From assembly GCF_003572205.1 (NCBI RefSeq), contig NZ_QXNY01000002.1:186001-250000 (forward strand): a DNA stretch of 64,000 nt. Reading direction: 5' to 3'. The translations under genes were made by a program, and so were the position numbers. This document shows, one piece after another, positions 37,853 to 47,621 of this stretch. A model generated the notes under the pieces. That model was not told where the DNA came from. It made no database searches and was given only the letters and a program-made list of their open reading frames with translations. The stretch is from Algihabitans albus. GTDB lineage: Bacteria > Pseudomonadota > Alphaproteobacteria > Kiloniellales > DSM-21159. Positions within the stretch are counted from its first letter, which is position 1, and the number at the start of each line of letters is the position of its first letter.

Positions 37853-37981
37853 TGAACCTGGAGTCATCCAGGTGATCTTTTCGCTCCTTGTCGCGCCAAC
37901 CCTCCGGCAGGCGGGTCCGCGTGGCCGATTCGGAGGTCTGCTGGATTTGACAGGGCAAGCGCCGAGACTGATCCTCATGGA

Positions 37982-38872
37982 ATGCCCGAGTTCGAAGTAC
38001 ACTCTCACTGGGTCACATCGTCTGGCCGCGACGGGTACGCCGGGGTCTCGGACGCCTGCTTTCCCTATTGGAGCTTCACCAAGACGGCGATCGCCATAGC
38101 GACGCTGAAGCTGGTCGAGGCCGGAGCGCTCGACCTGGACGCGCCGCTCGACGGGCAAGCCTATAGCCTTCGACAGCTTCTCGCCCACACGTCCGGCCTC
38201 CCGGACTATGGGCAGCTTGAAGATTATCATCGCGCCGTCGCCGACCGACAGCCACCTTGGTCGCGTAAAAAACTGCTCGATATTGTGCTCGCCAAGGGCC
38301 TGCTGTTCGCGCCGGGGGATGGCTGGTCCTATTCGAATGTCGGCTACATGCTTGTCCGCGAACTGGTCGAAGAGGTAACGTCAAAGCCACTCGGCACTGT
38401 GATTTCCGATTTGATTTGTCAGCCCTTGGGGCTGGATAGCGTCGAGCTGGCGACCGGACGGCCGGACTTCGCGCGGCTGTACTGGGAGGCGGCAGCGGAC
38501 TACGATCCCAATTGGGTCTATCACGGTTGCCTGATTGGGACGGCCGCGGACGCAGCCCGCCTGTTGCAGGCGCTCTTCGACGGTGCCTTGCTGCGGCCTG
38601 ACACCCTCGGCCAGATGCTCTCGAGACGGGCCCTTGGCGGTGCCATTCCCGGGCGCCCCTGGACGGACTGCGGGTATGGCTTGGGGATGATGACGGGTGA
38701 GATGGAGGGAGTCGGCAAAGCCATCGGTCATACCGGCGGCGGCCCCTTTAGTGTGAATGCCGTTTATCATTTTCCCGACCTCGCCGATCCCGTCACGGTT
38801 GCCAGCTTTATCGACGGAAGCGACGGAGGTGCCGTAGAACTCGAGGCGGCTACTCGGGCGCACGGCGAATGA
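37982..38872 (+). CDS. serine hydrolase, beta-lactamase (class C/EstB-like) family
   Basis: 296 residues. The catalytic SxxK motif appears as SFTK near residue 31. YSNVGY supplies the YxN motif, LLAHTSGLPDYGQL is a signature of this hydrolase group, and GHTGGG near the C-terminus replaces the KTG box. No signal peptide, so a cytoplasmic esterase or peptidase is more likely than a beta-lactamase. The N-terminus is short of the family norm, so an upstream start or slight truncation is possible. Confidence 0.8.
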   Translation: MPEFEVHSHWVTSSGRDGYAGVSDACFPYWSFTKTAIAIATLKLVEAGALDLDAPLDGQAYSLRQLLAHTSGLPDYGQLEDYHRAVADRQPPWSRKKLLDIVLAKGLLFAPGDGWSYSNVGYMLVRELVEEVTSKPLGTVISDLICQPLGLDSVELATGRPDFARLYWEAAADYDPNWVYHGCLIGTAADAARLLQALFDGALLRPDTLGQMLSRRALGGAIPGRPWTDCGYGLGMMTGEMEGVGKAIGHTGGGPFSVNAVYHFPDLADPVTVASFIDGSDGGAVELEAATRAHGE

Positions 38873-38951
38873 TCGTTTCGCATGACGGAGGACGAAGCCG
38901 CGGAGCGCGGCGTTGCCCCAACGGCTGTCGGGCGTCGGAGACTAGAATCGT

Positions 38952-39974
38952 TCAGCGGGCGAAGCCGGGGTAGCCGTAGTCTTCGAGGCCGAGTCCGCGC
39001 TCCTGAGACAGCGCTCGGTACTGAGGGGCCGTGAAGCGTTCGATCAGGGCGCGGGACTCCGGGGAGGGCCGAACCGCCGGCCGCCAGTCGATCCGATGGC
39101 CGAGCTGCGAGGCCTTGGTCAGCACGGCGCCCACTCGGCTTGGTCCCCGGTTGACCCAGCGCTGCCGCAGATACCAGAAGACGAACTCCGGCCGGGTCGG
39201 CGCGGGGTTGCGCACGGTGTGACGATTATGATGCAGCCGAAGGAAGGTGGCTTCCTCGACGCCCAGCCAGTCCGACAGGCGCGCGAGAAAACGCTCGGGG
39301 CTCTCGCGGAATTCCTCGTAGACCAACACCAGTACCTTGTCCGGACCGAATTTCCGCTCATAAGTCTGGACGAGATCATTGACCCGGAGCGTTTGCGCAT
39401 AGCTGAGCGGATCGTCGGCCTGTGCCAGCGTCCGCCGGACCCAGGTGTCGAAGGCGGGCAGGGGCGGCTGACCCGCGCGCTGATACTTCAGGTGTTGCAG
39501 ATAGTTGGAGACCAGGTGGCCGACCGGATGGCGAATGGTCAGCAGGATCCGGGCCTCGGGAAAAAGGTCATGGGCAAGCGCCGCCTTGGCCTGGAGGCCG
39601 GCGCCGAAATGGCCGGTGAAGCGCTCTTCCGAGATCAGGCGGCAGTGGGTGCCGTTCCCCGCCGCGTCGATCTCGGATCGCAGGTATGCGCGATGGCCTT
39701 CGCGCTCGGTTTCCAAGTCGGGCGAGTTTCGGACCCAGTGCACAAAGGCATCGAAGGGACCGCCCTTCGGATAGGGTCCGCCCTTACGCGCCAGGGCGTG
39801 ATAGTCGATCTCGGGGTGCCGGGCGAAGTAGATCTGCTGCAGCGTCGAGGTCGCCGTCTTCGGCATGCCCACATGCAGGTACAGCGGGGACGACCAGGTA
39901 TCGGCGGATGCGGTCACTCCTGTCCGGGGCCCGCCGCCCCGTTTCGCAACCGCCCTGTCTTCGTTGCTCGGCAT
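38952..39974 (-). CDS. sulfotransferase-family protein
   Basis: 340 residues from ATG 39974; a TTG at 40016 would add 14 residues. LYLHVGMPKTATSTLQQIYF is the PAPS 5'-phosphosulfate loop. ILLTIRHPVGHLVSNYLQHLK is the 3'-phosphate-binding motif with Arg and Ser. It would transfer sulfate from PAPS to an unknown acceptor, such as a carbohydrate or lipid. It stands alone, flanked by a hydrolase and a GNAT gene. Confidence 0.88.
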   Translation of the reverse strand: MPSNEDRAVAKRGGGPRTGVTASADTWSSPLYLHVGMPKTATSTLQQIYFARHPEIDYHALARKGGPYPKGGPFDAFVHWVRNSPDLETEREGHRAYLRSEIDAAGNGTHCRLISEERFTGHFGAGLQAKAALAHDLFPEARILLTIRHPVGHLVSNYLQHLKYQRAGQPPLPAFDTWVRRTLAQADDPLSYAQTLRVNDLVQTYERKFGPDKVLVLVYEEFRESPERFLARLSDWLGVEEATFLRLHHNRHTVRNPAPTRPEFVFWYLRQRWVNRGPSRVGAVLTKASQLGHRIDWRPAVRPSPESRALIERFTAPQYRALSQERGLGLEDYGYPGFAR

Positions 39975-40043
39975 GCGGATAGGATAAATCCTTAGATCGG
40001 CTTGGCAAGGAGACAAAGCCGGGCTGCCGATGCGCCATTTGGG

Positions 40044-40140
40044 GGCGTTCCTGTGAACCGTTCCGTCCCTCGTGGCGCGCGGGCTTGTGACGCAAAAAAG
40101 CTTTTCGGCCTACACAAAAGAGTAGTTCGTCGGGACGCGG
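40044..40140. repeat. about 95-bp direct repeat, copy 1
   Basis: Begins GGCGTTCCTGTGAACCGTTC and includes TGTGACGCAAAA, CTACAC and AAAGAGT blocks. It is clearly similar, with one base indel, to 40762-40857. Both copies sit just upstream of genes (the GNAT at 40158 and the DUF4336 gene at 41032). Confidence 0.75.
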
Positions 40141-40157
40141 TAAGAGTTGAAGAAATA

Positions 40158-40664
40158 ATGCCGGTGTGGTCATTGGCGCGGATGTCCGTCACCATCCGAC
40201 CCGCCCGCGGGAGCGACGCCGTCCAGATGTGCGGCCTTCTGAACCGCATTATCGAGAGAGGCGGTACGACGGCTTTCCGCGGCCCTTTCACAGAAGACCG
40301 GATGATCCGAGATTTTCTAGAGCCGCCGTTGGGCATCAGCTGTTTGGTGGCGGACTCCGGCGACGGAGTCACCGGCTTTCAGGCGCTTGAGTGGAGCGAC
40401 CCGAATTGGATCGGCCCCAATCCCTTGCCAACGGACTGGGCGTTCATATCCACCTACGTTGCCCGAGGCGCGCAAGGGCAGGGGGTCGGCCGTCGACTGT
40501 TCGAGGCGACTTTGGCTGCGGCAACGGCAGCAAAGGTCGTGGCCATCGATGCGAAAATTCGGAAAGAGAACCTGGTCGGCCAAGCTTTTTATGGCAGCTT
40601 GGGCTTCATCGAATACCGATCGGACGAGGAGTCGGTCTCCAAGAGGTTCGTCCTATTGAGATGA
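40158..40664 (+). CDS. GNAT-family N-acetyltransferase
   Basis: 168 residues from ATG 40158; an ATG at 40182 (MSVTIRPARGSDAVQ) is equally possible. The acetyl-CoA loop RGAQGQGVGRRLFEATLAA and the later FYGSLGFIEYRS are standard motifs. It resembles phosphinothricin-acetyltransferase-like GNATs (N-terminal RIIERGGTTAFRGPFTE). The acceptor is unknown. The gene is bracketed by two copies of a direct repeat. Confidence 0.86.
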   Translation: MPVWSLARMSVTIRPARGSDAVQMCGLLNRIIERGGTTAFRGPFTEDRMIRDFLEPPLGISCLVADSGDGVTGFQALEWSDPNWIGPNPLPTDWAFISTYVARGAQGQGVGRRLFEATLAAATAAKVVAIDAKIRKENLVGQAFYGSLGFIEYRSDEESVSKRFVLLR

Positions 40665-40761
40665 ATGCTCCGTTCAACTGTTTCGGCACCTCTCCGACAT
40701 GGCTCCAGGTTTAACTGCTGTTGGCGGCCCACCGGGCCCGGGATCTTCCTTGGACGCGACG

Positions 40762-40857
40762 GGCGTTCCGGTGAACCGTTCCCTGCTTCGCGGCACGCGG
40801 GTCTGTGACGCAAAACGCGCCTTGGTCTACACCAAAGAGTGGTTCGCCGGACCTAGC
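40762..40857. repeat. about 95-bp direct repeat, copy 2
   Basis: Begins GGCGTTCCGGTGAACCGTTC and shares the TGTGACGCAAAA, TCTACAC and AAAGAGTGG blocks with 40044-40140. The remainder of the gap 40665-41031 has no convincing gene. Confidence 0.75.
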
Positions 40858-41031
40858 GCAAGGCGTCGATCAGGGGCTATATGGTGCTGCGTAGGGATCG
40901 CAAAGACGACACCGCGGGACCGGTGCTCGGGTCCGTCGTCGGGGTCGGTTCGGACGCGGCTAGATGCTCCATCTCGTCGGTCCAGCTATCGGCCACGGAG
41001 AGCAGATCGGTCACAGAGAGGAGACTGTGCC

Positions 41032-41712
41032 TTGACCCATCTGGAGACCGTCGTCGCCGGTTCGATTTGGTCCTTCCGCCACAAGGTGCGAATCGGACCG
41101 CTTTCGATTCCGGTCCGATCGACGATCGTCAAGCTGACGGACGGCAGGCTTTGGATAGCTTCCCCTCCGAAACCAACGCCTGATTTGCTCGAAGCCTTGG
41201 ACGGGATCGGACCCATTGGCTACGTCGTTGCCCCGAACTTGCAGCACCATTCGTTTTTCGCCGAATTTCTCGCGGAGGTCCCGGACGCTGAAGGATATCT
41301 GGCGCCGGGATTGCCGGAGAAAATCTCGGCGCCGAGCAATTGCCGAATCCTTGCCGAGCAGGACTGGGCCGACGAGCTTCCGGGCGTCTTTATCGAGGGA
41401 TTGCCCGTGCTCAACGAAACCGTGTGGATCCACCGGGCGACAGGGAGTCTGATCGTCACGGATCTTCTGTTCGATTTCGGTGCCGACAATCCGCTGCTGC
41501 TCCGTCTCATGGCACGGCTGCTCGGTGTCGATCGACGCCTCGGCATGTCCTGGACGATGAAGCGTGCCGTCAAGGACCGGACCGCATTCGGGCACTCGCT
41601 CGACCGAATCATGAGTCATCGCATCGACCGAGTCATCATGGCCCACGACCAGATCATCGAAGGCGACGTGACGGATCAGCTCACCGCCGCTTGGAGCTGG
41701 CTGCGGCCTTGA
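41032..41712 (+). CDS. DUF4336 protein (metallo-hydrolase-like)
   Basis: 226 residues from TTG 41032, with GAGAGGAG upstream; the longer open frame upstream runs through the direct repeat and is not family-like. Features: IVKLTDGRLWIASPPKPTP, IGYVVAPNLQHHSFFAEF with paired His, and SLIVTDLLFDFGADN. These fit the DUF4336 family, related to metallo-beta-lactamase folds but with altered metal ligands. Function unknown. Confidence 0.8.
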   Translation: MTHLETVVAGSIWSFRHKVRIGPLSIPVRSTIVKLTDGRLWIASPPKPTPDLLEALDGIGPIGYVVAPNLQHHSFFAEFLAEVPDAEGYLAPGLPEKISAPSNCRILAEQDWADELPGVFIEGLPVLNETVWIHRATGSLIVTDLLFDFGADNPLLLRLMARLLGVDRRLGMSWTMKRAVKDRTAFGHSLDRIMSHRIDRVIMAHDQIIEGDVTDQLTAAWSWLRP

Positions 41713-41843
41713 TCGCGGATCTGCCTGCTGCCAAAAAGCTCGGTAGGTCAATATGCCGAATTGCCTTCGGCAAGCTCAGCAACCCGTAGCTCGCGAACGG
41801 CAAGGTCGCCCTCAGACAGGACGTCCGTTCAACATCCGTCGGC

Positions 41844-42662
41844 TTAGGACGCCAAAAAGCGGGAAAGCGAATACTTGAAGGTATCGTCATGGCATTTCAG
41901 CGCGCTCAGCACGCCGGGGCCTGAGAAATCGCGGACATCGTATTGGCAAACGCTGACCAGTGGGTAGCGGGGCGCGATCTCGTGGTTATAGCGCATTTCA
42001 TAGGCCAGCAGCTCGTCATGCGTCATTCCGAGATGCTGACACCAGCTCATGTCGCCGAGCAATCGGAACACGCGCAGTCCGGACCGCTTCATCATAAACA
42101 GGCTGCGTTCGATGAAGCGGCACATCTCTTCGCCGTTGTTGAGGCCGTCGGTCTCAATCAGCTCTCCACGTTCGAGAGCTTGATCGACCCTGTCCCATCC
42201 CTTGCGGACATGACCGAGGATTTCCTTGCGCGTATCCGGCGTGCCGACCAGGAAGCAGCCATCGCCGTTGCGGAGGCCGTCGATCAGGAAGGGGACCGAC
42301 CACTTTAGGCGACCCAGATCGTTTTCATAGAGCGTGCAGATGTGATTGCCATACTCGATGGCGATGCCTTCGACCAAGACTTCAGCCGGTCGGCTTGCCG
42401 ATTCCGGCGATGCCGTCTCCGTCTTTCGATGATCGAGAAAGGACATGAGGTCTTCGTGCCGGAAGCGTCGTTCTCCCTTGGCGCCCAGCCGCAGGCAGGG
42501 CAGTTGGCCTGAATTCGTCCATCGCCGAAGTGACGCCTCGCTCACCTTCAGGACAGCGGCTGCTTCCTTGATGTTCAGCAGCTCCGAATTCTGATCGGGC
42601 GATGTCGTCACTAACCCGTCCTCGTCGTTTCGATAGGCACTGCCGAAGTCCGGCCCGGTCAT
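41844..42662 (-). CDS. dcmR: DcmR-like regulator: helix-turn-helix plus MEDS sensory domain
   Basis: 272 residues. A MerR/excisionase-type DNA-binding domain at about 29-79 reads LLNIKEAAAVLKVSEASLRRW with TNSGQLPCLRLGAKGERRF. A MEDS (DcmR sensory) domain follows from about 103: YGNHICTLYEN, FLIDGLRNGDGCFLVGTP, LRVFRLLGDMSW, LLAYEMRYN. This architecture is that of DcmR, the repressor of dichloromethane dehalogenase in Methylobacterium. It is divergent from the DcmA-like GST, as reported for dcmR/dcmA. The symbol is assigned by homology and synteny; the ligand is unproven. Confidence 0.82.
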   Translation of the reverse strand: MTGPDFGSAYRNDEDGLVTTSPDQNSELLNIKEAAAVLKVSEASLRRWTNSGQLPCLRLGAKGERRFRHEDLMSFLDHRKTETASPESASRPAEVLVEGIAIEYGNHICTLYENDLGRLKWSVPFLIDGLRNGDGCFLVGTPDTRKEILGHVRKGWDRVDQALERGELIETDGLNNGEEMCRFIERSLFMMKRSGLRVFRLLGDMSWCQHLGMTHDELLAYEMRYNHEIAPRYPLVSVCQYDVRDFSGPGVLSALKCHDDTFKYSLSRFLAS

Positions 42663-42786
42663 GGAGTCACGCCCGCAAATGCGCGTCGGGCGCCGCCGCG
42701 TAAGAGCCGCTTCCCTTCACTGAGACTGCCGTTTCTGCCTCTTTCTACAGGGTCTCTAATTGGCGATGCAAGCTTGGCGCTCAATC

Positions 42787-42806
42787 CTATGCATTGCTAT
42801 GCATTG
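42787..42806. promoter_or_regulatory. tandem 10-bp repeat, candidate DcmR-like operator
   Basis: CTATGCATTG occurs twice back to back (42787-42796 and 42797-42806), one helical turn apart, in the AT-rich part of the 321-base gap between the regulator and the DcmA-like gene. ATGCAT is palindromic within each unit. A natural binding site for the divergent regulator, by inference. Confidence 0.6.
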
Positions 42807-42820
42807 ATAGGCTTTAATGT

Positions 42821-42837
42821 ATTTTATTGCATAAAAT
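42821..42837. promoter_or_regulatory. AT-rich inverted repeat in the regulator/GST gap
   Basis: ATTTTAT, TGC, ATAAAAT: a perfect 7-3-7 inverted repeat 15 bases from the tandem repeat. It may be part of the operator or of a promoter. Confidence 0.5.
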
Positions 42838-42983
42838 TTTGGCCAGAAATAGCGTAACCCCGCACTGGAGTACATCGGTGATGGCAAGGGGGCAGACGCT
42901 CTGACCCTTTGCACAAAGAGCGGAGAGCGAAACCGACAAGAGTTTCGGATCAAGTCCCGCCAAAAAACGAGGAGGAAATGTCC

Positions 42984-43790
42984 ATGACTTCAAAAGTGCG
43001 CCTGTTGCACCACCCAGCGTCCCAACCGTGCCGCGCGGCACTGCAATTCCTGATCGAGAACGACATTCCCTACGAAGAGGAAGTCGTCGACATCACGACG
43101 AACATCAATGAGCGTCCGGAGTTCAGGGAGGAATACAATCCCACCGGACAGGTTCCGATCCTCTGCGATGGCGATTTGAGAGTTTGGGAAAACGTCGCAA
43201 TCGGCCGTTACCTGAATGAAAAATACAACTGCCCGGGTCATTGGTTCGGACGCACGCTGGAGGAATGCGCGCGTATCAATCAGTTCGTGCAGTGGTACAC
43301 CTACACGCTTCGTCTCGGAGGCGGCGCGTTCCACTGGACCATCTTCGCACCGATGATCTACGGCGCGGACAAGGACTTCACCGCTGAAGTCCGCAAGGGA
43401 AAGCACCTTCTGTACGAGTCGATGGATCTGATTGAAAGTTATTGGCTCAAGGATAGCGACTACCTTTGCGGTGATGAGATCAGTTATGGCGATCTCGCGG
43501 CATTCCACGAATTCGTCTCTCATGAGGCGGGTGGCATCATTTCCGACACCGTTTGGAGCAAGCATCCGAAGACGAGAGACTGGCTTTTGCGAATGACGGA
43601 ACGTCCGGCCAGCAGGCAGGTCAGCGAGTGGCAGTATCAAACCATACGCCAAGTTCTCGACGGTGAGCCTACGGTCACTTTCACACGCAGAACGGCCGTC
43701 CTGAAGGGCACCGAAGCACATGGCGGACACAATACCGGGCTGGTCCACTTGGGCGAGAAACACGACTACATCGCCGAGGTCGAGTCTTAA
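42984..43790 (+). CDS. dcmA: DcmA-like glutathione S-transferase (dichloromethane dehalogenase family)
   Basis: 268 residues. ATG 42984 is preferred because GGAGG lies 8 bases upstream; ATG 42978 is too close. The sequence follows dichloromethane dehalogenase along its length: HHPASQPCR (residues 9-17, catalytic Ser13), YEEEVVDI, EYNPTGQVPIL, INQFVQWYTYTLRLGGGAFHW (98-118, with Trp104 and Trp118), SYGDLAAFHEFVSHEAGGII and the C-terminal RTAVLKGTE. In DcmA, GSH attacks CH2Cl2, giving S-chloromethyl-GSH, which hydrolyses to formaldehyde. Substrate here is inferred. The divergent DcmR-like gene and downstream formaldehyde dehydrogenase support the role. Confidence 0.85.
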   Translation: MTSKVRLLHHPASQPCRAALQFLIENDIPYEEEVVDITTNINERPEFREEYNPTGQVPILCDGDLRVWENVAIGRYLNEKYNCPGHWFGRTLEECARINQFVQWYTYTLRLGGGAFHWTIFAPMIYGADKDFTAEVRKGKHLLYESMDLIESYWLKDSDYLCGDEISYGDLAAFHEFVSHEAGGIISDTVWSKHPKTRDWLLRMTERPASRQVSEWQYQTIRQVLDGEPTVTFTRRTAVLKGTEAHGGHNTGLVHLGEKHDYIAEVES

Positions 43791-43977
43791 GCCCCAAGTT
43801 GAGCCTCTTCAGCACGACGCTCCAAGATAGGGCCAGCGGACAGGGGCAAGAGAAACCGCTCGATCGAGCCGGAGCGGTTTCCAAGCTCCTGGCTTCTGCG
43901 CAGGTGCCCCGTTTTCCACACGAGAGACGCGCGGCAAGCGAAGTACGTCGCGGTCTCTCCGCGCTCGGGGCGATCCT

Positions 43978-44052
43978 GCTCTCACCATCAGGTTAGAGGG
44001 CGATTCACGTCTCAGGCGGAAGCGAAGCGCTGCCGCCTGAGACGATCGCGCT
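43978..44052. repeat. dispersed palindromic element, copy 2
   Basis: Near-identical to 21914-21988. Stem 44008-44024 with 44028-44044 has one mismatch in 17 bp. It lies in the 348-base gap between the DcmA-like gene and the class III dehydrogenase, where no gene was seen, and could terminate the former. Confidence 0.8.
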
Positions 44053-44138
44053 TTAGTCTTCCGACAGACCGACGCAGGCGGCTGCCTCAAATCGCAACAG
44101 GTATGGCCGATTGCGCGAACGTAAGAAAGATCGATGCC

Positions 44139-45254
<1,116 letters not shown>

Positions 45255-45443
45255 GGACGGTAAGCGTTCGACGGAACCAGGCGTTGCCGGAGCAAGGCCG
45301 TCCGCGGCCATAGACTCCGGGGGGCGATCAAGCGGCTCCATGGACCCCGGGCAGAGTGGGCGGGCCTGTGGCTGTGGCGTTGATTTTTTTTAAATGCGGC
45401 CGCGCTTTGGCTAAACTGCCCCAAACCAAGCTGAGCGGATCTC

Positions 45444-46349
45444 ATGACGTCGGAGCGCGGGCCCGTCGAGCGCGACTACTTTCCCCCGTTCGGAGGGCTG
45501 AAGTCGTTCTACGAGGTGGCGCTCACGGGGAGTGCCGTCAAAGCCGCCGCACGGCTGGGCGTTTCTGCCTCGGCGATCAGCCATCAGGTGAAGGCGCTCG
45601 AGGCTGAACTGGGCGCGCGGCTGATCGAAAACCGCCGGGGTAAGTTGCATTTGACAGTCGACGGAACACGGTTTTTCGACCGCATCAAGGGACCGATGTC
45701 CGACATTCTGCGAGCGACGGAACTGGTCCGTTCGGCCACCGGCCGCAAACGCGTGACGGTGACCCTGACTCCGTCCTTTGCCGCCGATTGGCTGATGCAC
45801 CGTTTGCTGGAGCTCGAGCGGCAGCATCCCGATTTGGAGATCAGCCTGATCACGACCACTCGCGTGGTCGATCTCGCAAGTGAGAACGTGGACCTTGCCA
45901 TCCGACGAGGATCGGGGGCTTGGGTCGGCTATATTGCCGAACCGCTTCTGCGCGAGATCATCGTTCCAGTCGCCGCGCCTGGCCTGATCGAAAAACTCGA
46001 TTGCGACAGCCTCGACGCGGCGCTCCGGAAGACCCGCGCGCTGGTCAACACGACAGTCGAGGACGAGTGGGATACCTGGTGCGCCACACGCGGCATCACT
46101 CCGCCCGAGGCATCCCGGAGGTACAGTCTGGAGACCTACGAACTGACCGTGCAGGCGGCCCGCGACGGTCTGGGCATTGCATTGGCGCGCAAACCCTTGA
46201 TCGACTCCTTGCTGGCGTCAGGCGCGCTGGTGCAACCGTTTCAAACGCCCGATATCGACAACACAGCCTACTACATCGTGCGCCGCGACGAGCCTATGAC
46301 GTCGGACGTCAAACGCTTGCACGCGTGGTTGATGACCCAGGGAAAGTGA
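45444..46349 (+). CDS. LysR-family regulator, GcvA type
   Basis: 301 residues. The N-terminal wing reads GLKSFYEVALTGSAVKAAARLG and VSASAISHQVKALEAELG. The effector domain shows TPSFAADWLMHRLLELERQ and ENVDLAIRRG. It lies 90 bases upstream of the CoA-transferase on the same strand and is the likely local regulator of the CoA-transferase, GST, GFA and nitrilase run. Confidence 0.92.
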   Translation: MTSERGPVERDYFPPFGGLKSFYEVALTGSAVKAAARLGVSASAISHQVKALEAELGARLIENRRGKLHLTVDGTRFFDRIKGPMSDILRATELVRSATGRKRVTVTLTPSFAADWLMHRLLELERQHPDLEISLITTTRVVDLASENVDLAIRRGSGAWVGYIAEPLLREIIVPVAAPGLIEKLDCDSLDAALRKTRALVNTTVEDEWDTWCATRGITPPEASRRYSLETYELTVQAARDGLGIALARKPLIDSLLASGALVQPFQTPDIDNTAYYIVRRDEPMTSDVKRLHAWLMTQGK

Positions 46350-46439
46350 ATTTTCTTCAACTCCTGCTGACTTTTTTGCAGTTCGCAGCCCCCGGCCGCT
46401 GCCTTAGCCTTGCGGCTCAGCAAATGCGGGAGATCGGTC

Positions 46440-47621
46440 ATGTCTGTCCAAGACCCCTCAGAGTTCAGCGGGCCGCTTGCGGGTATCCGCATCATAGATC
46501 TGACGACGGTCATCTCCGGCCCGATGGCGACCATGATCCTTGCCGATCAGGGCGCCGACGTCGTCAAGGTCGAGCGCGCCGATGGCGATTTCACCCGGCA
46601 ACTGGCTACCCGCCGCGGCGGCCATTCGGCCTCTTATCTGAACAACAACCGCAATAAACGTTCCATAGTCGTCGATCTCAAGAATCCGGATGACTTGGAA
46701 GCCGTCAAGCAGCTCGCGGCCACTGCCGATGTCTTCATCCAGAACTTCCGTCCCGGTGTCGCCGAGCGTCTTGGCTTGGGGTATGACGCGCTCAGTGCGC
46801 TGAATCCCGGCTTGGTGCATATGTCCATCGCGGGATTCGGGTTCGAAGGTCCGCTGGCGTCCAAACCGGTGTACGATCCGCTTGTTCAGGCGGTGTCGGC
46901 GCTGACCACCGTACAAGCCGGATCGGATGAGCAGCGTCCTCGCCTTGTGCGCACGATCTTGCCCGACAAACTGACCGCCGTCCAAGCAAGCCAGGCCATT
47001 ACGGCCGCTCTCTTGTCCCGCGAACGGACGGGTAAGGGGCAGCGGGTCACGCTCTCGATGCTCGACACCGTGGCCGCATTCCTCTGGGCCTCCGACATGA
47101 ACGGCCACACCTTCGTCGGGGACGAGATGGAGACGGAGGAGAGCCAGTCCTTCAGCGACCTGATCTATGACGTGCAGGGTGGCTACGTCACCATTTCAAT
47201 CATGCAGGATAAGCATTGGGAGGCTTTGGCCAAGGCCACGGGCCGTCCCGATATTCTCGTGGACGCCCGGTTCAAGGATGCCGAGCTGCGAGAGATCAAT
47301 CGCGACGCCCGCTTGGAGCTCACGCAATCCATCGTCAAGGATATCGACCGTGACAGGCTGCTCTCGGACCTTGAGGCGGCCGGTGTGCCTTGCGCGCCCA
47401 TTCTGACGCGCAAGGAAATGCGGATGCATCCGCAGTTGGACGCAAACGGCACCGTCGTCGAATACGATCATCCCACGGCTGGTCGTCTGCGCCAGGCGCG
47501 CGGGGCGGCTCTGTTCCACGGCACCCCGGCAAAGACCTTCAGGCCGGCGCCGGAATTGGGCGAGCATACGGATGACATTCTGGGCGCCCTCACGCCGCCA
47601 GCTTTGTCGAACGCGTCATGA
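46440..47621 (+). CDS. CaiB/BaiF-family (type III) CoA-transferase
   Basis: 393 residues from ATG 46440, with CGGGAG upstream. PLAGIRIIDLTTVISGPMAT and DQGADVVKVERADGDFTR are the family N-terminus, with the catalytic Asp region near YDPLVQAVSAL. C-terminal GVPCAPILTRKEMRMHPQ also fits. It transfers CoA between carboxylic acids. Its stop overlaps the next GST by 4 bp (ATGA), an unusual coupling of CoA and glutathione chemistry. Confidence 0.92.
   Translation: MSVQDPSEFSGPLAGIRIIDLTTVISGPMATMILADQGADVVKVERADGDFTRQLATRRGGHSASYLNNNRNKRSIVVDLKNPDDLEAVKQLAATADVFIQNFRPGVAERLGLGYDALSALNPGLVHMSIAGFGFEGPLASKPVYDPLVQAVSALTTVQAGSDEQRPRLVRTILPDKLTAVQASQAITAALLSRERTGKGQRVTLSMLDTVAAFLWASDMNGHTFVGDEMETEESQSFSDLIYDVQGGYVTISIMQDKHWEALAKATGRPDILVDARFKDAELREINRDARLELTQSIVKDIDRDRLLSDLEAAGVPCAPILTRKEMRMHPQLDANGTVVEYDHPTAGRLRQARGAALFHGTPAKTFRPAPELGEHTDDILGALTPPALSNAS

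Noticed and set aside
40044-40857. Integron attC sites as explanation for the two direct repeats
   Set aside because: No RYYYAAC/GTTRRRY ends or suitable inner palindromes seen, and no integrase nearby.
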